A stretch of 64,000 bases of DNA, taken from contig CAVVRF010000003.1 of NCBI GenBank assembly GCA_963750535.1, forward strand, positions 1-64,000, given 5' to 3'. The first letter of the stretch is position 1, and each line of letters begins with the position of its first letter. A program made the position numbers and the translations under genes. Of the stretch, positions 57,171 to 64,000 are shown in pieces. Under the pieces are notes generated by a model. That model was given only the letters and a program-made list of their open reading frames with translations, was not told the DNA's origin and did no database searches. The stretch is from JAKFWF01 sp963750535 (GTDB lineage Bacteria > Pseudomonadota > Alphaproteobacteria > Rhizobiales > Hyphomicrobiaceae).

Positions 57171-58676
57171 ATGACCGATCATGTGGCAGGGCACGACGTC
57201 CAACGATCGATAGGAGCAGTGGTCGGGCGCGCGCTCGGACTTCGGGTCCATGCGGTTCCGACCTTGGTCCTAAGTGAGCTGTCCGCACGGTGGGCGAGCC
57301 GGACCTTGTCGACGCGCTTCCTGGTGGCGTCGTTTGCGGTCCTGTGCACGACGCTATTGATCAGCGGCGTTTGGATGGAGGAGCGCATCAAGAGCAGCCT
57401 CGTCCAGGCTGCGGCTCATGCCTCGGCTCATGTCATCGACAGCGTGGTCGAGCCGAGGATGCAGGAGCTGGCGACGCAGCGGACGCTCTCCGAGGAGAGC
57501 CGGAAGGTTCTGTATGGCCTGGTGCAGAACTCGTCGTCTTCGCGCAAGATTCTGCGGATCAAGATCTGGCTCCCCGATGGTACGCTCGCCTTCTCGAACG
57601 ACGGGATTGGTATCGGTCAGGCACCGCCGATCACGACCGAGCTGAAAATGGCACTGCAAGGGACGGTCGCCGCACAATTCGAGAACCGGCACGAGTTCGA
57701 CTCATTGGCCCAGCCGAGGCACGTCGTGCCGATCTTCGAGGTCTATTCTCCGGTGTTCCGGACGGGCACCACGGAAATCATCGCTGTCGCGGAGTTCTAC
57801 GAGGACGCGACGACCCTGAGGGAGCAGATCGCGGCGGCACGGCGCCAGGCGCAGATTGTCATCGGCGCGATCACGATCGGCATGCTGCTGCTGCTGTTTC
57901 GCATCGTACAGGGGGGCAGCGCGATCATCCTGGCGCAGAAGTCGGCGCTGGAAACCAAGTACGTCGAGCAGACCGAGCTGTTGCGGCAGAACGAGGAGCT
58001 GCGTGGCCGGATCACGCGCGCGCTTTATGAAAGCGCAGCGTTGTCGGACAAACTAATGCGACGGGTGGGCGCCGACCTGCACGACGGGCCGGCGCAGTTG
58101 CTGGGCCTTGCCCTGCTGCGGCTGCACGAGCTGACGCCGACAGCCGAGCTGGAGCGGACGGAGTTCGCGCGAGCCTATGCCGAGCCGGTCGCCGCGGTGC
58201 GAAATCACCTCGAGGAGGCGATGGGCGAGATCCGCAGCATATCGTCCGGGCTGTCGCTGCCGGAGCTGCAGTCGATGACGACCGAGGAAGTCGTGCGGCT
58301 CGCTGTCCGCACGCACGAGCGGCGGACGAAAACCAGCGTGCGCACCCAAGTCGGCGGCCTGCCGGACCAGGTGTCGCCGGCAGCGAAGGCCTGCATCTTC
58401 CGCAGCATTCAAGAGGGCCTCACCAACGCCTTCCGCCATGCCGGCGCGAAGGGCCAGTTCGTCGGCGTGATGACGTCCGCCGATGCGATCAAGATCTCGG
58501 TCAGGGACGCCGGGCCAGGCTTCACCGGCACCGCGCTTCGTCAAGGAAACGAGGGATTAGGGCTTGTCGGCCTGCGCCACAGGGTGGAACTATTGGGTGG
58601 GACCATCGAGGTCCGATCGCATCCTGGCAAGGGAACCCAACTATCAGTCAACCTACCACTCGCGGGCGTATCATGA
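57171..58676 (+). CDS. Sensor histidine kinase, NarL/DegS type
   Basis: The 501-residue kinase has two membrane helices (STRFLVASFAVLCTTLLISG and VIGAITIGMLLLLFRIV) bracketing a periplasmic sensor domain of about 150 residues, a coiled linker, a HisKA_3 domain with the phospho-acceptor in ADLHDGPAQLLGLALLRL (His about residue 304) and a HATPase domain (FRSIQEGLTNAFRHAG; GLGLVGLRHRVELLGG). It would phosphorylate the response regulator at 58673, whose ATG overlaps its stop. The signal is unknown. Divergent placement from the peroxidase suggests control of RTX genes, but this is only an inference. Confidence 0.92.
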   Translation: MTDHVAGHDVQRSIGAVVGRALGLRVHAVPTLVLSELSARWASRTLSTRFLVASFAVLCTTLLISGVWMEERIKSSLVQAAAHASAHVIDSVVEPRMQELATQRTLSEESRKVLYGLVQNSSSSRKILRIKIWLPDGTLAFSNDGIGIGQAPPITTELKMALQGTVAAQFENRHEFDSLAQPRHVVPIFEVYSPVFRTGTTEIIAVAEFYEDATTLREQIAAARRQAQIVIGAITIGMLLLLFRIVQGGSAIILAQKSALETKYVEQTELLRQNEELRGRITRALYESAALSDKLMRRVGADLHDGPAQLLGLALLRLHELTPTAELERTEFARAYAEPVAAVRNHLEEAMGEIRSISSGLSLPELQSMTTEEVVRLAVRTHERRTKTSVRTQVGGLPDQVSPAAKACIFRSIQEGLTNAFRHAGAKGQFVGVMTSADAIKISVRDAGPGFTGTALRQGNEGLGLVGLRHRVELLGGTIEVRSHPGKGTQLSVNLPLAGVS

Positions 58677-59329
58677 ACATCCCCATCCGACTTGCCGTGA
58701 TCGATGACCACCCGCTGATGCGGGCCGGGATCGAGCTTACTTTGAAGCGAGAGCCTGGCTTCGAAATCGTCGGCAGCGGTATGTCGGCCGACGACGCGGT
58801 CCGGTTGGCGCGCGAGGCCTCGCCTGACATCATGCTGCTGGATGTCAGCATGCCCGGCGGCGGTGTCGCGGCGGCACGCGAGATTGGCGCAAAGTTCCCG
58901 GCCATCAAGCTGTTGTTTCTGACCGTATCCGAGCGCCAGGAGGACGTCACCGCCGCACTCGATGCTGGCGTGCGCGGCTACATCCTGAAAGGCATCAGCG
59001 GTCCCGACCTGATCCGCACCATCCGGACCGTGGTGGCGGGCGAGACCTATATCACGCCGGAATTCGCCGCGCGGCTGCTGGCCTCACCGCTCAGCAAGGC
59101 AAAGCCGGAAGCCGCCGCCGGCAACCATCAGCAGTTGAGCATGCGCGAGGAGCAGGTCCTGCGCGAGTTGTCGCTGGGCCTGACCAACAAGGAAATCGCC
59201 CGCAAGCTCAATCTGACCGAGAAGACGGTGAAGCACTACATGAGTGGGGTGTTGCAGAAGCTCAGCGCGCGAAATCGCGTCGAGGCGATTGTCGCGGCGA
59301 CCAAGCTCAGGAAACCACCGACCGGCTGA
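58673..59329 (+). CDS. NarL/FixJ-family response regulator
   Basis: The 218-residue protein has a receiver domain with the acidic pocket DD at residues 11-12, phospho-acceptor Asp57 in LLDVSMPG and Lys in YILKGISG, and a LuxR-type helix-turn-helix (MREEQVLRELSLGLTNKEIA, KTVKHYMSGVLQKL). It is the partner of the upstream kinase (ATGA overlap). As a DNA-binding regulator it could act on the divergent peroxidase promoter or elsewhere. Confidence 0.94.
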   Translation: MNIPIRLAVIDDHPLMRAGIELTLKREPGFEIVGSGMSADDAVRLAREASPDIMLLDVSMPGGGVAAAREIGAKFPAIKLLFLTVSERQEDVTAALDAGVRGYILKGISGPDLIRTIRTVVAGETYITPEFAARLLASPLSKAKPEAAAGNHQQLSMREEQVLRELSLGLTNKEIARKLNLTEKTVKHYMSGVLQKLSARNRVEAIVAATKLRKPPTG

Positions 59330-59341
59330 CCCGGCGACCGC

Positions 59342-59632
59342 TCAGCGGCGGGCCGGCTGGGCTCCGAGCTTCATCGAAGGCCCGGATGGCAAGAAGTACT
59401 CTTCGAAGATGGCCTGCGGATAGGCCTCGCGGGGGCGTTCGCGGCAATATCGCCGGCCGTTGACCTCCCAATAGCAGTAGCGGCTGCAATCAAGGCGTTG
59501 ACGATACCAGACACAGCCGACGCCTTCGGGGCCCGGCGGCATCGCCGCGACATACGGACCGCGGCGGTAGGGGTCAGCCGCCGCTGCTCCGGAAAGCAGC
59601 GAACCGATCAGAATGACCCAGATCCATCTCAT
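59342..59632 (-). CDS. Small exported protein of unknown function
   Basis: The 96-residue product has a signal peptide (MRWIWVILIGSLLSGAAAAD) and a short mature part with four cysteines in GCVWYRQRLDCSRYCYWEVN and RRYCRERP, suggesting disulfide bonds in the periplasm. No family is recognised. It converges on the response regulator, 12 bases away. Confidence 0.6.
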   Translation of the reverse strand: MRWIWVILIGSLLSGAAAADPYRRGPYVAAMPPGPEGVGCVWYRQRLDCSRYCYWEVNGRRYCRERPREAYPQAIFEEYFLPSGPSMKLGAQPARR

Positions 59633-59867
59633 TGTGGTACACCCCAGAGCGAGGGCTCGATCGTCGCGCGGCCGTTAGCGCGCGAATCGAAGCGCGCCAT
59701 GGAACCATAGCCCGGGTCGGGCAGGGATTGCCACGAAGCTCCAAGGCGTGTCTGCAACTATGCGGCATGAAGGGCACACTGGCGGATCAGCGCCCGACCT
59801 GCGGTTCGCAATGACATGGCCGAAGACCTGCGGTAAGCTAAAGCCGTTCAACCAAGCGAGGCGCACC

Positions 59868-60221
59868 ATGCTGCACTTGGATCGAAGGTTGACACGTCGC
59901 GGCCGCTTGGCGGTGACTGCCGTAGGTTGTGCTTTGATGCTCCTCGGCGTGGGAATGGCGCACGCTCAAGGCGTGCCGGCGGAAAGCGCGCCGGGCAAAC
60001 CACAGACATCCGAGCCGGCCTGGAAGACCTCGCCATTTCACGGCGTGATCGGCGGTGATGGCAACGTCATCCCGTGCCGCTGCCTATTCCGTGGCCAGGC
60101 CTATCGGCTCGGCGAACGGGTCTGCATGCAGACGCACGTGGGCACGGTCATGGCTGAGTGCGACCTTCAGCAGAACAACACTTCCTGGATACCGACTTCC
60201 GAGGCGTGCACGATCAGCTAG
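59868..60221 (+). CDS. Small exported cysteine-containing protein of unknown function
   Basis: The ATG at 59868 gives MLHLDRRLTRRGRLAVTAVG, a signal peptide ending near GMAHAQG. The mature domain of about 80 residues has CRCLFRGQAYRLGERVCMQT and AECDLQQNNTSWIPTSEACT, with five cysteines in all. This pattern is common in rhizobial small periplasmic proteins, but no function is known to me. An upstream in-frame start at 59748 would add a non-signal extension and is unlikely. Confidence 0.65.
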   Translation: MLHLDRRLTRRGRLAVTAVGCALMLLGVGMAHAQGVPAESAPGKPQTSEPAWKTSPFHGVIGGDGNVIPCRCLFRGQAYRLGERVCMQTHVGTVMAECDLQQNNTSWIPTSEACTIS

Positions 60222-60328
60222 CCGGTCGGAGGGGGCCGGGCGGCCCGTCTCAGCCGGCCCAGCCTGTTTCCGGGTTGCCGCCGATCGACTTGTGCCCGGC
60301 GTCAGCGTGCGCGGGCGCGCTCGCGACC

Positions 60329-61570
60329 TCAGCGCATCCGTGTCACGTCATTGAAGATCGTGCGCGTCCATCGGGCCGGCGCTGGCGTGTACGACGGCCG
60401 CGGCGCTGGGCTGGCAATGGCACCGGTCGCATAAGACGGCGGCAGTCGCGGTGGCGGGGCGCGGTAGGCGGGATCGCCCTGACGGACGTCGGCCGGTCGC
60501 GTACCCTGAGGTTGCTCCGAATTCGCATTCTCGTCCTGCGTCGCGGGGTCCCGTTGCAGCGCGTCGAAACCTGCGGCCGGTTTGGCTGTGGTTGCGATCC
60601 ACGGCGCGAATTGCTGCTCACGCTTCGCCGGATCGGCTTGGGTCGGGTTTGCGTCGGCCGGCAAGGCGGCCTCGCGGGCACCGACGGTCATGCGGCCAGG
60701 CAGCGGCGCTGGCGGCGCCGCACTCCAGGGCAGCTCCGCCGGGGGCTGCGGCGAGGCCGTGACGATGGTCGACCAGGCACTCTTTTCCTTGCTGATGCTG
60801 CCGGCAGTTGTGGCGCGCTTCGGCGCCGGCTTTGCGACCGGCGGAACCGGAACGAGCGCGTCCGCGGCCTGCAACCGTTCGGCGGCGGTCTTGTCGGTGT
60901 TGCGGCGCGCCGACTGCGCCAGGACTGCCCGCGGCAGGCATTTGCCGGATTCACTCATGCCCTGGCCCGCCGGACAGCCGCGGCCGCATGCTTGCGCGCC
61001 ATGACCCTGTACGAGCGTCAGTAGTATGTAATCGGGCTCATCGAGCGGCAGCGTCGCGTTGACCCGCTCGGTGAACGCCGCCATTGCCCTCTTCGAGGAA
61101 GCAGTCCATGCGCCGTTGATCTCGCCGTCGTAGCAGCCGACACGTTTCAACTCGCGCTGCAGGTCCCTGACCAACTCCTGCCGGGCGTCTCCATCGGCCG
61201 GCCTCGACGAGGAAAGCCGGCGGGCCGGCGTTACCGCCACGTTACCGGGCGCGGACGCCAAGGCATCCAGCGTCGCCGCGTGCGCTGGGACCGAGGCTGC
61301 GGCCGCGGTATTGGGCACGACGTTGCTGCCCGGCGTCGCGGCCGGGATCCGTGTCGACTGGGGCGAAATCAGCGGACTGCCGGGGGAGAATACTCGCGGC
61401 TCGGCTTGCGTTCCGAGGGCCGTCGCTATTGGTGCCGGGGCGGTTGCCTGGGCTGACCGGCGCCCGGTCGCCTGATCTCGCGACGCATCGCCAATGGGTT
61501 GTTCAGGAAGGAGATAGGCGGCGGAACCGATACCGGCGGCTACCAGAGCAAATGCGATTGTTTTACGCAT
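60329..61570 (-). CDS. Exported protein with peptidoglycan-binding-like domain
   Basis: The 413-residue protein starts at 61570 (MRKTIAFALVAAGIGSAAYL) after GGAGTAAGCG, with a signal-anchor helix. Most of it is disordered Pro/Ala/Thr-rich sequence; the one folded part is ELVRDLQRELKRVGCYDGEI with NGAWTASSKRAMAAFTERVN, resembling a PG_binding_1 domain. A CGRGCPAGQGMSESGKCLP motif follows, with four cysteines. Such proteins are common in Hyphomicrobiales, where they may bind the cell wall. Exact role unknown. Confidence 0.72.
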   Translation of the reverse strand: MRKTIAFALVAAGIGSAAYLLPEQPIGDASRDQATGRRSAQATAPAPIATALGTQAEPRVFSPGSPLISPQSTRIPAATPGSNVVPNTAAAASVPAHAATLDALASAPGNVAVTPARRLSSSRPADGDARQELVRDLQRELKRVGCYDGEINGAWTASSKRAMAAFTERVNATLPLDEPDYILLTLVQGHGAQACGRGCPAGQGMSESGKCLPRAVLAQSARRNTDKTAAERLQAADALVPVPPVAKPAPKRATTAGSISKEKSAWSTIVTASPQPPAELPWSAAPPAPLPGRMTVGAREAALPADANPTQADPAKREQQFAPWIATTAKPAAGFDALQRDPATQDENANSEQPQGTRPADVRQGDPAYRAPPPRLPPSYATGAIASPAPRPSYTPAPARWTRTIFNDVTRMR

Positions 61571-62465
61571 AACGCTTACTCCAAACGTACGCCGCATCAT
61601 ACACCATTTTCGTGCGCCAGCGAGCCACGAACGGGGCGCGGCATCGCGACGCCTGCAATCTCACTCACGAATAGATCGGTATAAGCTGCAATCCAAATGG
61701 TTTGTCGTACTCGTGGGAACATAATGAACGCCTCACCTGCAAATGCAACGCATCCACTTGATCAAATGGTAGCGAGTTGACGCGGTTGCCAGCCCGTCTG
61801 ACTCCGCCAGGTTGCCGCACCGGTCGGCGGTCATTGCGAGGCACTTGCTGTGTGACAAGAGCATCACATTTCGCCGGCTTGTGTTGCTCGATGGTGTCGA
61901 TGCAAATGGTCGCCGCTGCAACACAACATCTTGGGCCTCAAGCCCGTCCTGGCTCACCATGTTGAGAAACGGCACGCCGTCTGGGGACAATCGGTGCAAA
62001 AGTGGCTGGCAAGTTATGGTTAATCTGGCCTGATCGTGGGGCACATGGCGTCGGGCCGGAACCAGCCGAAGCAACCTTGATGAGCCTACAGGTCTGAATG
62101 CGTTACCAAATCCTTACGAATTGCGTACCGTCGCCGCCGAGGGAGCCTAGTTGTGGCGTTTTTGGCTCGATTTTGATGACGTTTTGCACAGAGGCGATCT
62201 AGCGGCGATAGCGCTCGGTGCAAAAGTCCTCGAGGTCATGCGTTCGGGTTGGTTGATGCACGTCGGCTCGATGCCGGCCCAGGTGTTGCTGTTGGGGAAT
62301 AGCAGCGCCAGCAAATGGGTCGGAGCTCACATCGGATCAGAACGCCTGCGGAACCTTGGGACGGCTCGAAGCCGTCGCGGCCCGGAGCAATCGCACCCTC
62401 ACTGACGATGAAAAGATCTCGTCGTGTGGTCCGAGCGTAGACGAGACCCTGAAAAGGAGAAGGCA
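61571..62465. other. Long gene-poor region before the membrane/primase-like gene
   Basis: This 895-base stretch has no convincing gene. The ORFs at 61733-62074 (minus) and 62151-62405 (plus) lack ribosome-binding sites and recognisable domains. A 9-base inverted repeat, TTGTGTTGC at 61879-61887 and GCAACACAA at 61918-61926, could form a hairpin. The part from about 62330 to 62465 may be a repeat-like leader: its minus-strand translation (SEGAIAPGRDGFEPSQGS) looks like a translated intergenic repeat seen in other rhizobial genomes, which I state from memory with low confidence. Confidence 0.4.
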
Positions 62466-63695
62466 ATGAGACACGCTCTGGGCGTGCTAGGGGTGATTGC
62501 GGCTGGCGTTCTACTCGCCGTGTCAGCTGCGATGAACTATCGATTTGGCTACAGTCTCGGAAAGACTGAGCTCGATGGTACGATTTATGGTGCGGCGAGC
62601 GCGGCGGCCGATTGCATGAAGGCACTGGTGCCGTTCTTCTTCTTTGCCGCGATCAGGAACAGGATGTGGTCGCAAGCGGCCGCGTCTGCCGTGGTCTGGG
62701 TGGTGGTCACCGCATACGCGATGACCTCGGCGCTCGGACATGCAGCCCTCAACCGCTCGGATTCGTCCGGTCAGCGGGCTGTCGATGCGCAGGCCTACAA
62801 GGATCTGCAGACCGAGCTGAAGCGTACCAACGATCAGCTCGCCTGGATCCCGCAGCATCGGCCGGCTGCCACTGTGCAGGCCGAGATCGATGGCCTGAAG
62901 AATTGGCGTGAATGGAATTGGACCAACGCCTGCACAGTGATGAACGGCAAGGCCCAACGTGACTTCTGCCAGCAGACCCACACGCTGAATGCCGAGCTCG
63001 CTTCCGCGAAGCAGGCGGATGCGCTGGGCGTGCGGGCGGCTGAGTTGCAGCGCAAGATCGAGCACAATGGTGGCGGCAAGGCGATGGAAGCCGATCCGCA
63101 GGCCGCGGTGTTGCTGGCGCTGGTCAAGAAGCTCGCGCCGTCGGCGACGATGGAGGACATCCAGACCGCGATGTCTGTGTTCGTGGCGCTGCTGCTCGAG
63201 GTCGGATCCGGCTTCGGCATGTACATCGCATTCAGTCAATGGCGTCTCTACGACCGCGAGGCACCGGCCGCTCCGGCCATGTCCGCGATCATGACAGTGA
63301 CCGAGCCGGCGGTCGTTTCTCAACCGGTTGCCGCTCCGATGATCGCCGCCGCCAAGACGCCGCGGGTCACGAGCGCCAACGACAACGTCAACAAGGCCTC
63401 GGCCAAGCTGGTGGCTCCGGAGACGGATGTCGAACGCTTCTACAAGGAAAGGATTGATGCCCAGGATGGTTCAAGTCTGACTGCCACGGGTTTGTATGAG
63501 GACTATTGTGCCTGGTGTGAGGAACAGGAGAAGGAGCCGCTAGCACTGCCGACGTTCGGTCGCGAGTTCGGTGAGTTGGGTGTACAGAAGGCGAAGATCG
63601 CAGGTCGCGTCAGATACATCGGCATCGCACTCCGCTCTGGAGCCGAACACGAGGAGGACAAAAAGATACCCCTCCCAATTGTCCAGGCAGCCTAG
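62466..63695 (+). CDS. Membrane protein with C-terminal phage-primase-type winged-helix-like domain
   Basis: The ATG at 62466 follows AAGGAG at 62454-62459. The 409-residue protein has about three N-terminal membrane segments (LGVLGVIAAGVLLAVSAAMN; LVPFFFFAAIRNRMWS; AAASAVVWVVVTAYAMTSAL), a long helical middle (about 110-260), another membrane segment (VFVALLLEVGSGFGMYIAFS), a Pro/Ala linker, and a C-terminal domain of about 75 residues (FYKERIDAQDGSSLTATGLY, YCAWCEEQEKEPLALPTFGR, RVRYIGIALR). That last part matches the small winged-helix at the C terminus of phage/plasmid D5-type primase-helicases. The combination is odd; the function is unknown. An intrinsic terminator follows directly. Confidence 0.72.
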   Translation: MRHALGVLGVIAAGVLLAVSAAMNYRFGYSLGKTELDGTIYGAASAAADCMKALVPFFFFAAIRNRMWSQAAASAVVWVVVTAYAMTSALGHAALNRSDSSGQRAVDAQAYKDLQTELKRTNDQLAWIPQHRPAATVQAEIDGLKNWREWNWTNACTVMNGKAQRDFCQQTHTLNAELASAKQADALGVRAAELQRKIEHNGGGKAMEADPQAAVLLALVKKLAPSATMEDIQTAMSVFVALLLEVGSGFGMYIAFSQWRLYDREAPAAPAMSAIMTVTEPAVVSQPVAAPMIAAAKTPRVTSANDNVNKASAKLVAPETDVERFYKERIDAQDGSSLTATGLYEDYCAWCEEQEKEPLALPTFGREFGELGVQKAKIAGRVRYIGIALRSGAEHEEDKKIPLPIVQAA

Positions 63696-63711
63696 GGGCT
63701 GAGAAGCAAAG

Positions 63712-63752
63712 AAGAAGAAGGGCCGCACGAAAGTGCGGCCCTTCTTCTTTTT
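63712..63752 (+). terminator. Rho-independent terminator
   Basis: AAGAAGAAGGGCCGCAC (from 63712) pairs with GTGCGGCCCTTCTTCTT around a GAAA loop, followed by a T-run. This strong stem, 17 bases after the stop codon at 63695, closes the transcript of the membrane/primase-like gene. The 5' A-run also makes it a likely terminator for the opposite strand. Confidence 0.92.
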
Positions 63753-63857
63753 TGCGTTGCGTCGTGGGCATTTTGAGCTTGCCCTTTGAGCTTCACAGGA
63801 TTGCCGGTACGTTCTCAGCGAACACGCAAGCGATTTCTGCCAGGTTTGCGAAATTCC

Positions 63858-64000
63858 ATGTCGGCTCCCGAGATCGCGGTCATTCTTCCTTGTTTCAACG
63901 AGGCGACGGCAATTGCGGAGGTCGTCGCGGATTTCCGGCGAGCGCTTCCCGCGGCTCGCATCTGCGTATTCGACAACAATTCAACCGACAATACGATCGC
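63858..64000 (+). CDS. Family 2 glycosyltransferase, partial (cut by window end)
   Basis: Only the first 47 or so codons are present. They read MSAPEIAVILPCFNEATAI and later CVFDNNSTDNTI, the nucleotide-sugar-binding start of a GT-A family 2 glycosyltransferase (PCFNE and the D-N-S-T-D motif), as in polyprenol-phosphate mannosyl or DPM1-like enzymes. The rest is outside the window, so substrate and membrane segments cannot be judged. Confidence 0.85.
   Translation, partial: MSAPEIAVILPCFNEATAIAEVVADFRRALPAARICVFDNNSTDNTI

Noticed and set aside
61733..62405. Candidate small genes at 61733-62074 (minus) and 62151-62405 (plus)
   Set aside because: No ribosome-binding site, no domain and ordinary shadow-like composition.
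62236..62625. Possible tRNA-like T-arm in the 62.3 kb region (GACGG/CCGTC around CTTCGAG)
   Set aside because: The loop is out of register for a T-loop and no acceptor stem or anticodon arm can be drawn.

Overview
The window is GC-rich and densely packed, and looks like the chromosome of a free-living Gram-negative alphaproteobacterium, probably of the order Hyphomicrobiales (Rhizobiales). This rests on gene content and protein style (methylmalonyl-CoA pathway genes, RTX-type haem peroxidase, a general Gsp secretion system, the 5' inverted repeat) and is an inference, not a database result. No rRNA, tRNA, CRISPR array or insertion sequence could be supported.

Layout. 1-12.3 kb: a mixed metabolic and envelope block. 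It holds a frameshifted winged-helix/TPR regulator, a SAM methyltransferase, pccB and the small subunit of methylmalonyl-CoA mutase (propionyl-CoA to succinyl-CoA route), an L,D-transpeptidase, two neighbouring exported proteins (one with a von Willebrand A domain) and two badly frameshifted flavin-dependent enzymes. 12.3-24.8 kb: an exopolysaccharide locus. Six genes on the minus strand (pelA, a pelB-like TPR gene, pelD, pelE, pelF, pelG) face three tandem GH114-type hydrolase-like genes on the plus strand. PelA lacks its hydrolase domain, PelD lacks its GGDEF domain, and pelC and the PelB beta-barrel are missing. 24.8-27.8 kb: an operon of a RimK-type ligase and a two-subunit succinyl-CoA-synthetase-like enzyme.

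27.8-44.1 kb: a type II secretion system (gspD, K, a GspC-like gene, M, L, E, F, H, I, J, G and the prepilin peptidase gspO), interrupted by a copper/redox island made of a Tat-exported multicopper oxidase, an SCO-cytochrome c fusion and a second SCO protein. 44.1-56.7 kb: a type I secretion block with ABC transporter, membrane fusion protein and two very large RTX proteins, one of them an animal-type haem peroxidase fused to RTX repeats. The type I operon (ABC, RTX, HlyD) runs on the same strand directly into gspO and gspG. 57.2-59.3 kb: a NarL-type two-component system diverging from the peroxidase gene. 59.3-64 kb: small exported proteins, a peptidoglycan-binding-like protein, a long gene-poor stretch, a membrane protein with a primase-like C-terminal domain followed by a clear terminator, and the start of a family 2 glycosyltransferase cut by the window edge.

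Taken together the window is specialised in putting things outside the cell: a polysaccharide matrix, type II cargo and RTX proteins. Seven genes contain frameshifts (at least about 20 in all) whose reading frames are otherwise well preserved and add up to full-length family members. They are clustered rather than scattered, so sequencing or assembly error is as likely as gene decay, and their true status should be settled before the proteins are interpreted.
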